The notes below the pieces were generated by a model that ran no database searches, had not been told where the DNA came from, and saw nothing but the letters and a program-made list of their open reading frames with translations. This document shows positions 7,381 through 14,710 of a DNA stretch of 14,710 nt, in pieces. This DNA is from Hyphomicrobiales bacterium (lineage in GTDB: Bacteria > Pseudomonadota > Alphaproteobacteria > Rhizobiales > UBA4765), in the NCBI GenBank assembly GCA_027487195.1, contig JAIYEB010000016.1, positions 1 through 14,710 of the forward strand, given 5' to 3'. How positions within the stretch are numbered: position 1 is the first letter of the stretch; each line of letters opens with the position of its first letter. The translations under genes and the position numbers were made by a program.

Positions 7381-8850
7381 TCAGCCGTGCTTCAGCACGA
7401 TCGTCTTGGTCTGGGTGAAGTGGTTCAGGGCTTCAAAGCCCTTTTCCCGGCCATGGCCGGATTTCTTGACGCCACCGAACGGGAGCTCGATGCCGCCGCC
7501 TGCGCCGTAGCAGTTGATGAAGACCTGCCCCGTGCGGATTGCGCGGGCCAGGCGCATCTGGCGCGCGCCATCGCGGGTCCAGACGCCGGCAACAAGTCCA
7601 TAGTCCGTGGCATTGGCGATCGCGAGCGCCTCTGCCTCGCCCTCAAACGGGATCACCGCAAGGACCGGGCCGAACACTTCCTCGCAGCCAAGCTCCGACT
7701 GCGCGCTGACCGGCCCAAACAGGGTTGGCGCGACAAAATAGCCGCCAGGTGGCGCATCGGCTGCAATGCGCCCGCGGGCGAGGACTGGAAGCCCCTGAGC
7801 CTCAGCGCGTTTCACGAATCCCTCAACCCGCGCCTTCTGCTTCGGGTTCATCAAGGCGCCGCAGCTCAGATCCGCCTCATGCGAGCCAACGGTTATGGCA
7901 GAAAAGCGCTCGACGAGTTTTGGAATGAACGTGTCGTAGATCGAGCGTTCGATCAGGAGCCGCGACCCCGCCGAGCAGGTCTGGCCAGCGTTCTGCACAA
8001 TTGCATTGATGACGACGGGCAGCACCTGATCGAGATCCGCATCGGCAAACACGATCTGCGGGGATTTTCCACCCAGTTCCAGGGTGACGCCTGCGTGATG
8101 GTCTGCCGCCGCGCGCTGAACCATGGCACCGACTTCCGGCGAGCCGGTGAAGGAAATGAAGGCAATGTCACGATGCCGCGTCAAAGGCGCGCCGGCAGCC
8201 TCGCCCGTGCCCGTCACGATGTTCAGGACGCCCGGGGGCAAGCCCGCCTCATGGAGCAGAGCCGATAGCGCAAGCGTCGACAGGCAGGCATCCTCAGCTG
8301 GCTTCAACACGCACGCATTGCCTGCTGCAAGCGACCCGCCGACCGAGCGGCCATACATTTGCGCGGGGTAATTCCATGGGATGATGTGACCCGTGACGCC
8401 CCAGGGCTCCCGGATCGTCAGGGCGGTGAAACCATCAAGCGTTGGAATCGTATCGCCATGAAGCTTGTCGGCCGCTCCGCCATAAAACTCGAAATAGCGC
8501 GCGACAGCGGTCATGTCGTTTCGCGCCTGCGTCATGGGCTTGCCGGTATCCATGGCCTCGATCACGGCGAGCTTTTCGTGATCGCGTTGAACGAGCTGTG
8601 CGGCCTTCAGCAGAATGCGCCCGCGATCCAGTGCTGACGTGCGGCTCCAGACCGTTTCGAACGCGGCTTTTGCAGCGCCAACCGCGCGATCAACGTCGCC
8701 TGCGTCGCCTGCGGGAATGGTTGCAAACACCGCGCCGGTTGACGGCGAAACCACATCAATCCGCGCCCCGCCTGCGGCGTCGATCCACGCGCCGTTCAAA
8801 AGCATCTTGTGATGGGCAAGGCCCGCGCTGGTCGTGGTTGCGATTGTCAT
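7381..8850 (-). CDS. NAD(P)-dependent aldehyde dehydrogenase
   Basis: Aldehyde dehydrogenase superfamily member of 489 residues, oxidising an aldehyde to the acid in the cytoplasm. The oxyanion-site Asn160 is in PWNYPAQM, the general base Glu258 in LELGGKSP, and the nucleophile Cys292 in NAGQTCSAGSRL. The C-terminal part keeps EEVFGPVLAV and LPFGGVKKSGHGREKG. Overall it resembles the betaine-aldehyde/gamma-aminobutyraldehyde branch, but the substrate is unknown. I chose ATG 8850, with GGAG on the minus strand 9 nt upstream, rather than an ATG at 8931 that would add 27 residues of unconserved sequence. It is the first gene of the minus-strand pair, and a long imperfect inverted repeat touches its start codon. 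Confidence 0.93.
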   Translation of the reverse strand: MTIATTTSAGLAHHKMLLNGAWIDAAGGARIDVVSPSTGAVFATIPAGDAGDVDRAVGAAKAAFETVWSRTSALDRGRILLKAAQLVQRDHEKLAVIEAMDTGKPMTQARNDMTAVARYFEFYGGAADKLHGDTIPTLDGFTALTIREPWGVTGHIIPWNYPAQMYGRSVGGSLAAGNACVLKPAEDACLSTLALSALLHEAGLPPGVLNIVTGTGEAAGAPLTRHRDIAFISFTGSPEVGAMVQRAAADHHAGVTLELGGKSPQIVFADADLDQVLPVVINAIVQNAGQTCSAGSRLLIERSIYDTFIPKLVERFSAITVGSHEADLSCGALMNPKQKARVEGFVKRAEAQGLPVLARGRIAADAPPGGYFVAPTLFGPVSAQSELGCEEVFGPVLAVIPFEGEAEALAIANATDYGLVAGVWTRDGARQMRLARAIRTGQVFINCYGAGGGIELPFGGVKKSGHGREKGFEALNHFTQTKTIVLKHG

Positions 8851-8884
8851 TGCGCTTGTCTCCAGGAGGCAGACCTTAAGCGCA
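8851..8884 (-). promoter_or_regulatory. 34-bp interrupted inverted repeat abutting the aldehyde dehydrogenase start
   Basis: Outer arms TGCGCTT (8851-8857) and AAGCGCA (8878-8884) are perfect. Inner arms GTCT (8858-8861) and AGAC (8871-8874) extend the stem to 11 pairs, with a 3-nt bulge and a 9-nt loop. As RNA on the minus strand, the stem ends at the ATG and partly covers the GGAG ribosome site (8860-8863). It could be an operator at the divergent promoter region or a leader structure limiting translation. Confidence 0.5.
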
Positions 8885-8986
8885 GAGTTCGGCTTCGAAA
8901 AGTCATTGTCGCGCAGATCTTCATTGCCCAATCCTGCGCCACAGATGCCTCTTGATCAAACGCTGGTTCTGGTGTGGTTGACGCTC

Positions 8987-10006
8987 ATGAGCATCACACG
9001 TCGGACTGCCCTTGGGCTCGCTGCAAGCCTTGCAACGCCCCTTCTTGCAACTCCCGCTCTGGTCGGCGCGCAGCCGCTGCGGCGGGTGGTTTTTGGTACG
9101 AACTGGATCGCCCAGCCCGAGCATGGCGGGTTCTATCAGGCGGTTGCCGATGGAACCTACGCGCGGCTTGGCCTTGAGGTTGTGATCAGGCCTGGCGGTC
9201 CGCAGGTCAACAACCGTATTCTTCTGCCCGTTGGGCAGATCGATTTCTTCATGGGCGGCAATCTGATTCCCGCCTTCCTGGCTGTCGAAAACAACATCCC
9301 CACCATGATCGTCGCAGCGATGTTCCAAAAGGAGCCGCAGGCGATTTTTGTCCATCCCGGACAGGGGCTTGATACGTTTGAGAGCCTGAAGGGAATTGAT
9401 CTTCTCATTTCGCAGGTGGGGCTCGCCTCGTTCTTTCGCTGGATGGAAGCCGAGCATGGTTTCTCTCGGGCTCGCGTCAGGCCCTACACCTTCAACTCGG
9501 CGCCATTCTGCGCCAATCAACGCCTCGGCCAGCAGGGGTATGTGACGGCCGAGCCGTTTGGAATCAGGCGCAATTGCGGGTTTGACCCTGTATCCTACCT
9601 GCTCGCCGACCATGGCTTTGACACCTATGCCACGACGATCGAGGCGCGACGCTCGATGGTGGTGGAGGAGCCGGATGTGGTGCGGCGGTTCGTTGAAGGG
9701 TCGATCCGGGGGTGGGCAAGCTATCTCGATGGCAATCCCGAGCCGGGGAACGCCTTGATCAAGCGGGACAATCCCGACATGTCCGATGGCCAGATCGCCT
9801 TCTCCCATGAGGCGCTGAAGCGCTATTCGATCCTGCGCTCAAGCGAGACCGAGCGCCTTGGCATCGGCGCAATGACTGATCAGCACATGGCGAGCTTTGC
9901 ACAGAAACTGGTGCGTTCCGGCATCCTGAAAGCGGACACGGACATCACGCGCGCCTATACGCTGGCTTTCGTCAACACGGGGCTTGCCGCAAGCCCGGGC
10001 CGGTGA
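8987..10006 (+). CDS. ABC transporter substrate-binding protein, NMT1/THI5-like, Tat-type signal
   Basis: A periplasmic binding protein of 339 residues. The N-terminus has paired arginines (ITRRTALGL), a hydrophobic core and a VGA-Q cleavage-like site near residue 28, suggesting Tat export. The mature part begins VVFGTNWIAQPEHGGFYQAV (34-53), close to the NMT1/THI5 family opening, which includes receptors for thiamine-pyrimidine precursors, nitrate and sulfonates. ATG 8987 gives the best signal peptide; ATG 8945 would add 14 residues in front of it. It is the first gene of the four-gene plus-strand operon; the hydrolase starts 7 bp after its stop. No permease or ATPase gene is present, so uptake must use components encoded elsewhere. 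The hydrolase partner hints at a pyrimidine-like ligand, which is inference. Confidence 0.87.
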   Translation: MSITRRTALGLAASLATPLLATPALVGAQPLRRVVFGTNWIAQPEHGGFYQAVADGTYARLGLEVVIRPGGPQVNNRILLPVGQIDFFMGGNLIPAFLAVENNIPTMIVAAMFQKEPQAIFVHPGQGLDTFESLKGIDLLISQVGLASFFRWMEAEHGFSRARVRPYTFNSAPFCANQRLGQQGYVTAEPFGIRRNCGFDPVSYLLADHGFDTYATTIEARRSMVVEEPDVVRRFVEGSIRGWASYLDGNPEPGNALIKRDNPDMSDGQIAFSHEALKRYSILRSSETERLGIGAMTDQHMASFAQKLVRSGILKADTDITRAYTLAFVNTGLAASPGR

Positions 10007-10013
10007 AAACACG

Positions 10014-11345
10014 ATGACAACTGGATTTCTGTCTCTTCCCGACGCTCCGCGGGTCACGCTCAAGAACGCGACTGTTCCGATCTCGCTGCTTGATGTGCCC
10101 GCTGGTCGCGTTCGCGCCCATGGCGATGGGCTGGCGCGGGTTGATCTCGTGCTCTCCCATGGCCGCGTCGTCGATGTCATGCCGGGCGGGACGCCCAGTG
10201 TGCTGGCAAGCGTTGATCTCAAAGGCGCCATGGTCTGGCCCGGCTTTGTTGACGTGCACACGCACCTCGACAAGGGGCACATCTGGCCGCGCCGCCCGAA
10301 CCCCGATGGAAGCTTTCCAGGTGCGCTGGCCGCTGTTGGTGCCGACCGCCTCGCAAGCTGGACTGCGGACGACGTCAAGACGCGCATGGAGTTTTCGCTG
10401 CGCTGTGCCTATGCCCACGGCACGGTAGCAATCCGAACGCACATTGATTCAGCGTTCGGGCAGGAGGATATCTCCTGGCCGGTCGTCGCAGACATGCGCG
10501 AGACCTGGGCCGGCCGCATTACACTTCAGGCCGCATCGCTGACGGGTGCGGATGGGTTTGCCGACCCTGAACTCGTTATGAAGATCGCGCGCATCGTGAA
10601 GCGCTACGGCGGCATTCTGGGTTGCGTCACCTACAAGACGCCAAACCTTGGGGCCGCGCTCGACAACGTGTTCAAGGCCGCTTTCGAGCTTGGTCTCGAG
10701 CTCGATTTTCACGTCGACGAGAACCAGGACCCCGAGAGCCGGTCGCTGGAAGCCATTGCCGACAAGGTGATCGAGACCGGATATGACCGTCCACTGGTCG
10801 TCGGCCATTGCTGCTCGATTGTGCGCCAGAGTGCGGACGAGCAAAAGCGCGTCATCGACAAGCTTGCGCGCGCCAGGATCGCGGTTGTCTCACTTCCCAT
10901 GTGCAACCTCTATCTTCAGGATCGCACGCCCGGAGGCGGCATCACGCCGCGCTATCGAGGCCCGACGCTGCTCCATGAAATGAAGGCCGCCGGCGTGCCT
11001 GTGATGATTGCGTCCGACAATACGCGCGACCCGTTCTACGCCTATGGCGATATGGACGGGCTTGAGGTCTATCGCGAGGCGACCCGTATTCTCCATCTCG
11101 ATCATCCCGTTGGCGACTGGCCGGCAGCCATCACGGCAACGCCTGCGCGCCACATGGGTTTGGCGGATCGTGGCGTGATCCGGATCGATGGTCCGGCGGA
11201 TCTCGTGGTGTTCCGCGCCCGCAGCTTTACCGAGCTTTTGTCGCGGCCCCAGTCAGACCGCACCGTGCTGCGTGCCGGCGCTGCGATTGATACAGCCTTG
11301 CCCGACTATTCCGAACTCGATCTCTTGATGGAAACACGCGCATGA
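10014..11345 (+). CDS. Cytosine deaminase-like amidohydrolase
   Basis: Metal-dependent hydrolase of 443 residues in the cytosine deaminase branch of the amidohydrolase superfamily. Metal and catalytic residues are all present: His82 and His84 (DVHTHLDKG), His233 with Glu236 (DFHVDENQD), His265 (VGHCCS) and Asp335 (IASDNTRDP). PMCNLYLQDR matches the E. coli CodA stretch PLVNIHLQGR. Two CodA substrate contacts differ, however: the FPQEG region is replaced by SLTGADG, and the Asp after the catalytic Asp is Asn336. The substrate is therefore probably not cytosine but a related ring amide or aminated heterocycle. ATG 10014 is chosen because an upstream GTG at 9984 lies inside the previous gene. 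Its stop overlaps the next start (ATGA). Confidence 0.88.
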   Translation: MTTGFLSLPDAPRVTLKNATVPISLLDVPAGRVRAHGDGLARVDLVLSHGRVVDVMPGGTPSVLASVDLKGAMVWPGFVDVHTHLDKGHIWPRRPNPDGSFPGALAAVGADRLASWTADDVKTRMEFSLRCAYAHGTVAIRTHIDSAFGQEDISWPVVADMRETWAGRITLQAASLTGADGFADPELVMKIARIVKRYGGILGCVTYKTPNLGAALDNVFKAAFELGLELDFHVDENQDPESRSLEAIADKVIETGYDRPLVVGHCCSIVRQSADEQKRVIDKLARARIAVVSLPMCNLYLQDRTPGGGITPRYRGPTLLHEMKAAGVPVMIASDNTRDPFYAYGDMDGLEVYREATRILHLDHPVGDWPAAITATPARHMGLADRGVIRIDGPADLVVFRARSFTELLSRPQSDRTVLRAGAAIDTALPDYSELDLLMETRA

Positions 11346-12745
11346 GCCTCGAAGCCCTGAAGTCCGATCTCGGCAGCATCAAGACAGAGGATAATCCGGC
11401 GCTGGTTCGCCAGAAGAGCCGCGACTTCTTCTGGTACTCGCCGCTGCTGAAAAAGCAGCTCGACCACGTGACCGGCGACCTTGTGGCCATGCCAACGACC
11501 ATTGAAGAGGTCGTGACGGTGCTCGCCTCCTGCTACAAGCACGGCATTGCGGTCACACCACGCGGCACGGGAACTGGCAATTATGGTCAGGCCATGCCGC
11601 TCTCGCGCGGTGTGGTCCTTGATCTGTCAGGTCTGAACAAGGTCAAGCACATCGCGCTCGGGCGGGTTGTGGCGGAGGCCGGCGCCATCCTTTCCGATAT
11701 CGATGTTGAAACGCGCCAGCACTCGAACCAGGAGCTTCGTCTCCATCCCTCGACCTACAAGACCGCCACAATCGGCGGGTTTGTTGCGGGAGGCTCCGGT
11801 GGCGTTGGCTCGATCAGCTGGGGTGGCCTGCGGGATGCGGGAAACATCATCTCGCTGAAAATCGTCACCATGGAAGCAACGCCGCGCGTCCTGACCCTGA
11901 CCGGCAATGACCTGCTCAAGGTGGCGCACGCCTACGGCACGAACGGGGTGATCGTCGAAGTCGAAATGCCCTTGATGCCGGCCTATGCATGGGTTGACGT
12001 GCTGGTGGCTTTCCCGTCGCTGCGCCCGGCCGTTGAGTTCGGCAATCATCTCGGGCGGATGGACGGCCTGCAGAAGAAGCAGCTCGCAGTGGTTGGTGCA
12101 CCCGTGCCGCACACCTACTTCCTGCGCCATCAGAAGTATCTGAAGCCTGAGCATTCGGTGGTTTCGGCCATGATTGCGCCGCATGCGATGGACGCCTTTG
12201 TCACCGCAGTTGCCGGCGCGAAGGGCGATCTGGTGTTTCGTTCAGACACCGCAACAGCCGAGGAAATGAAGGGTCTGCCGCCGGCCTATGAGCTTGGGTG
12301 GAACCACACGACGCTGCGCGCGCTTCGGGTCGACCCCTCCATTACCTATCTCCAGGTGCTCTATCCCTTCCCGGATCAGGTCGAAAAGGTCATGAAGATC
12401 AATGAGATCTTCGGCGACGAAGTGCCAACGCACCTCGAATTCGTCCGTTTCGACGGGGATGTCACCTGCTTTGGCCTGCCGCTGGTGCGCTACACCACCG
12501 AAGAGCGGCTTGAAGAGATCATTCGGCTGCATGAAGAAAATGGCTGCCCGATCTTCAACCCCCATCGCTACACGCTGGAGGAGGGCGGCATGAAGCAGTC
12601 AGACCCGGTCCAGCTCGCATTCAAGAAGGAAGCTGATCCGAAGGGGCTGCTCAACCCTGGCAAGATGATCGCCTGGGATGATCCAAACTATGATTTTGCC
12701 AGCGGAAAGCTCTACCTTTTCAAGGGCCTGCAGGCGGCTGAATAA
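11342..12745 (+). CDS. FAD-binding oxidoreductase (PCMH/VAO fold, GlcD-like)
   Basis: A flavoprotein of 467 residues. The PCMH-type FAD-binding domain has the pyrophosphate loop TPRGTGTGNYGQA (72-84), then VVLDLSGLNKV, ATIGGFVAGGSGGVGS (142-157) and GTNGVIVEVEMPLMP (199-213). The C-terminal FAD-oxidase segment ends DPKGLLNPGKMIAW, as in D-lactate and glycolate dehydrogenases. It would oxidise an alcohol, hydroxy acid or amine; the substrate is unknown. No signal peptide, so cytoplasmic. Its ATG overlaps the hydrolase stop and its TAA shares one base with the next ATG, so all three genes are translationally coupled and their products probably work in one pathway. No His of a bicovalent-FAD type motif is evident at the usual place. 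Confidence 0.88.
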   Translation: MSLEALKSDLGSIKTEDNPALVRQKSRDFFWYSPLLKKQLDHVTGDLVAMPTTIEEVVTVLASCYKHGIAVTPRGTGTGNYGQAMPLSRGVVLDLSGLNKVKHIALGRVVAEAGAILSDIDVETRQHSNQELRLHPSTYKTATIGGFVAGGSGGVGSISWGGLRDAGNIISLKIVTMEATPRVLTLTGNDLLKVAHAYGTNGVIVEVEMPLMPAYAWVDVLVAFPSLRPAVEFGNHLGRMDGLQKKQLAVVGAPVPHTYFLRHQKYLKPEHSVVSAMIAPHAMDAFVTAVAGAKGDLVFRSDTATAEEMKGLPPAYELGWNHTTLRALRVDPSITYLQVLYPFPDQVEKVMKINEIFGDEVPTHLEFVRFDGDVTCFGLPLVRYTTEERLEEIIRLHEENGCPIFNPHRYTLEEGGMKQSDPVQLAFKKEADPKGLLNPGKMIAWDDPNYDFASGKLYLFKGLQAAE

Positions 12746-13326
12746 TGCGTATCCTTGTCCTTTACGCCCACCCCGTCGAGACGTCGTACAACGCGGCGCT
12801 GCATGAGACTGTTGTCAGCGAGCTTCGCAAGGCGGGTCATGACGTCGATGACTGCGACCTCAATGCCGAGGGGTTCAATCCGGTCCTGACGCGCGAGGAG
12901 CGGCTTGGCTATCATGACGTGGAGACGAACACGAAACCGGTCCAGAGTTACGTCGACCGCGTGCTTGCCGCCGAGGCCCTGGTCATCGTCACGCCGATCT
13001 GGAACTTTGGCTGGCCGGCCATCCTGAAGGGTTTCTTCGATCGGGTGTTCCTGCCGGGCATCTCATTCAAGATGGTCGATGGCAAGGTCAGACCCAGTCT
13101 CTGGAACATCAAGAAGTTTGCTGTGGTCTGCACCTATGGTGGGGCGCGCTGGCGTGCGATGCTGATGCGCGATCCGCCGCGAAAGGTCGCTCACGGTCCG
13201 TTGCGCGTGGTCATGCACCCGACGACCCGCATGAAGTATCTCGCATTGTATGATCTGAACCGGGCGACCGATGCGCAACGCAATGAATTTCGCGGCAAAG
13301 TTGGGCGGGAAATGGCGAGCTTCTAG
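12745..13326 (+). CDS. Flavodoxin-fold NAD(P)H:quinone oxidoreductase
   Basis: A protein of 193 residues of the NAD(P)H dehydrogenase (quinone)/flavodoxin_2 family. The FMN phosphate loop is YAHPVETSYNAAL (7-19), and the second flavin contact is TPIWNFGWPAILKGFFDR (83-100), followed by VVCTYGGARW. Family members reduce quinones or related electrophiles by two electrons and use FMN or FAD. It is the last gene of the plus-strand operon, overlapping the FAD oxidase stop by one base (TAATG). Its job may be to recycle reducing equivalents from the pathway, to reduce an unsaturated intermediate, or to protect against quinoid by-products; the sequence does not decide among these. The following MarR-type gene starts 60 bp after its stop. 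Confidence 0.87.
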   Translation: MRILVLYAHPVETSYNAALHETVVSELRKAGHDVDDCDLNAEGFNPVLTREERLGYHDVETNTKPVQSYVDRVLAAEALVIVTPIWNFGWPAILKGFFDRVFLPGISFKMVDGKVRPSLWNIKKFAVVCTYGGARWRAMLMRDPPRKVAHGPLRVVMHPTTRMKYLALYDLNRATDAQRNEFRGKVGREMASF

Positions 13327-13347
13327 TTTCGTCATCGAACTGTCACG

Positions 13348-13374
13348 CATGATGGGCAGGGTCAGCCCATCGTG
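13348..13374 (+). promoter_or_regulatory. 27-bp inverted repeat upstream of the MarR-family gene
   Basis: Arms CATGATGGGC and GCCCATCGTG pair over ten bases, with a single G-T wobble and a 7-nt AGGGTCA spacer. The ribosome site GGAGG begins two bases later. The size and symmetry suit a MarR dimer operator used for autoregulation; as RNA it could also slow transcription leaving the upstream operon. No T-run follows. Confidence 0.5.
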
Positions 13375-13386
13375 CGGAGGCATGGA

Positions 13387-13866
13387 ATGAGTGGTGCATT
13401 TGACAAGAGCGTGTCGACGCGGCTTGCGTTGGTCGCAAAACTGCATCGTGCGCGTGCGGCGCAGCTTCTGGGCACAATCGGGCTTCACCCCGGCCAGGAA
13501 GTGATCCTGAAATCCTTGGCCGAAGAAGATGGCCGCTCGATGACAGATCTGGCTCTCGCTTTGCTTGTTCGCCCGCCAACTGTCACAAAAATGGTGACAC
13601 GCCTTGCAGCCCAGGGCCTCGTTGAGCGTCGCGGTGCAGCCACTGACGCGCGCCAGGCCCTTGTGTTTCTGACCGAACAGGGCCGGGCCCGCACGGCCGA
13701 GATCGATGAGCAGTGGAAGCGTCTCGAGAAGCATACGACCCAAGGTCTTGATGACAAGGATCGAAAGCGTCTGCGCAAACTCCTGCGCCGGGTAGCGGGC
13801 AATCTCGCGCCCCACAAGGAGTTTGCGGGCGAAGAGGCCGAAGACGATTCCGAGAGCTCGGAATAG
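13387..13866 (+). CDS. MarR-family transcriptional regulator
   Basis: A winged helix-turn-helix repressor-type protein of 159 residues. The N-terminal helix leads to the wHTH at about 36-100: HPGQEVILKSLAEEDG, SMTDLALALLV, the recognition helix RPPTVTKMVTRLAAQG (62-77) and the wing with TDARQALVFLTEQG (86-99). A C-terminal dimerisation helix ends in a highly acidic tail (EEAEDDSESSE). There is no cysteine, so thiol-based oxidation sensing is excluded; ligand sensing is more likely. GGAGG at 13376-13380 sits six bases before ATG 13387, which is why I reject the in-frame GTG at 13372. It follows the catabolic operon by 60 bp in the same direction and is a good candidate for its regulator. Confidence 0.92.
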   Translation: MSGAFDKSVSTRLALVAKLHRARAAQLLGTIGLHPGQEVILKSLAEEDGRSMTDLALALLVRPPTVTKMVTRLAAQGLVERRGAATDARQALVFLTEQGRARTAEIDEQWKRLEKHTTQGLDDKDRKRLRKLLRRVAGNLAPHKEFAGEEAEDDSESSE

Positions 13867-14097
13867 AGCATTTCTCCATTGCGCCACCGAAACAGCGCGC
13901 ATGGGCCGGATCATCAGCCGATTCGCGCGTCCGCGCTGCCAGCGCAATCGCCAGTATCAGCGCTCGCAATGTGCGCCCGGCGCTTGCGCGATCACCACGC
14001 ACAAGGCGGGCAGAATTGCCACGAAATTGCCGTGCAGTTCAGGTCTTGTCGCAATCATGTTGGCGGATTCGCCCGGCTGCGCTAGGAAGCGCTGATC

Positions 14098-14112
14098 CGG
14101 TCGTTGCGACCG
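14098..14112 (+). promoter_or_regulatory. Small hairpin in the bamD leader
   Basis: CGGTCG and CGACCG (6 bp) flank a TTG loop, 21 bp before the bamD ATG and just ahead of the GGGGA that probably serves as its ribosome site. A weak TTGGCG/TAGGAA pair (14060-14065 and 14083-14088) could be a promoter. Nothing else recognisable lies in the 13867-14133 gap. Confidence 0.25.
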
Positions 14113-14133
14113 TGTTCGGGGATAGAGCCATTG

Positions 14134-14710
14134 ATGCCGGCGAAACTGATCAACCGTGTTCTTGCAACAGCTGCCCTGGGCCTTGCCCTTGCGCTTGGTG
14201 CCTGCGCCAACACAGGCGAAGGCGGAAGCTCTTCCGGCGGGGGTGGCGGCATCCTTGGTCTGTTCCAGCCGCCGCAGGCCACCGTCGAGGCGGAGGCGGT
14301 TCCGGCGGGCAGGCTTTACAATGAAGGCCTTGCGCTGGTGCAGCGCGCGCAGTTTCGCGCAGCCGCGCGCCGGTTCGAGGATGTCGATCGCCAGCACCCG
14401 GCCAGCGAATGGGCTCGCCGCGCGCAGTTGATGATTGCCTATTCCTGGTATCAGGCAGGCGACTTTGATCAGGCGGCCCTTGCAGCCGAACGTTTCGTTT
14501 CACTCAATCCCGCGTCAGAGGATGCGGCCTATGCGCAGTATCTGATCGGCGACAGCTATTTCCGCCAGATCCCGGATGCCCAGCGCGATCAGGCTCGTTC
14601 CGAGCGCGCGTTGATGGCTTTGTCTGAAGTGCGCCGGCGCTGGCCCAACTCCGAGTATGCCCGCGCAGCCGAGCAGCGCATCCTGATTGCGCGCGACCAG
14701 CTCGCGGCCA
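14134..14710 (+). CDS. bamD: Outer membrane protein assembly factor BamD (partial, C-terminus outside window)
   Basis: The open frame runs to the window end without a stop, 192 codons visible. A lipoprotein signal with lipobox LGAC puts the acylated Cys at residue 24, followed by a Gly/Ser-rich linker. The rest is TPR-like: LYNEGLALVQRAQFRAAARR, then DRQHPASEWARRAQLMIAYS, YQAGDFDQAALAAERFVSLN, and a third repeat with AQYLIGDSYFRQIPDAQRDQ, all typical of BamD. BamD is the essential partner of BamA in the complex that inserts beta-barrel proteins into the outer membrane, anchored on its periplasmic face. ATG 14134 is the only start that supplies the signal peptide. About 80-100 residues, judging from the family, are missing at the right edge. 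It is unrelated in function to the catabolic genes upstream. Confidence 0.95.
   Translation, partial: MPAKLINRVLATAALGLALALGACANTGEGGSSSGGGGGILGLFQPPQATVEAEAVPAGRLYNEGLALVQRAQFRAAARRFEDVDRQHPASEWARRAQLMIAYSWYQAGDFDQAALAAERFVSLNPASEDAAYAQYLIGDSYFRQIPDAQRDQARSERALMALSEVRRRWPNSEYARAAEQRILIARDQLAA

Noticed and set aside
7294..8268. 324-codon open frame on the plus strand
   Set aside because: It is antisense to the aldehyde dehydrogenase gene, whose family motifs are intact; the translation has no recognisable domain.
8921..9808. 295-codon open frame on the minus strand
   Set aside because: It lies antisense to the ABC substrate-binding gene and is low-complexity in composition, as expected for the shadow of a GC-rich gene.
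13063..13947. 294-codon open frame on the minus strand spanning the quinone reductase end and the MarR-type gene
   Set aside because: Both plus-strand genes have clear family motifs and ribosome sites; the antisense translation shows no domain.
13867..14133. Possible small gene or tRNA in the gap before bamD
   Set aside because: Short frames here have no ribosome site or domain, and no cloverleaf arms are visible.

Overview
The window is chromosomal DNA from a GC-rich alphaproteobacterium. The evidence is a metX-metW pair with an ATGA overlap, an MmcB-type repair nuclease, an alphaproteobacterial-style BamD lipoprotein, and the codon usage. The order and genus cannot be read from the sequence. 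I see no insertion sequences, phage genes, CRISPR arrays, tRNAs or rRNAs. The DNA is densely coding, with several translationally coupled gene pairs.

Left part (1-6588). metW (cut by the window edge) and metX, for methionine synthesis, lie on the minus strand. They are divergent from a plus-strand gene for an ion antiporter of the CitMHS/NhaD type. The 208-bp divergent region holds a likely metX promoter, a hairpin in the metX leader, and, reading toward the antiporter, a strongly foldable leader RNA that looks like a riboswitch. The antiporter stop codon overlaps a TTG start of an mmcB-like DNA repair nuclease. AMP nucleosidase (amn) follows, then a membrane-anchored TAXI-type TRAP solute-binding protein with a cytoplasmic C-terminal extension and no TRAP permease nearby.

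Middle and right part (6594-13866). This looks like a catabolic island. Aldehyde dehydrogenase and an NAD-type short-chain dehydrogenase form a minus-strand pair. Divergent from them is a tightly packed plus-strand operon: a Tat-type NMT1/THI5-like ABC substrate-binding protein, a cytosine-deaminase-like amidohydrolase, an FAD-linked oxidase and a flavodoxin-fold NAD(P)H:quinone reductase. A MarR-family regulator comes next, behind a near-perfect inverted repeat. Together they suggest uptake, hydrolysis and oxidation of a small, probably nitrogen-containing, possibly pyrimidine-like compound. The substrate is not known, and neither ABC permease nor ATPase genes are present here.

Right edge (13867-14710). 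About 267 bp without a recognisable gene carries a small hairpin before bamD, which encodes the outer-membrane assembly lipoprotein and runs off the window. The most interesting items are the structured antiporter leader, the uncharacterised catabolic cluster with its changed deaminase active site, and the two inverted repeats that could be its control elements.
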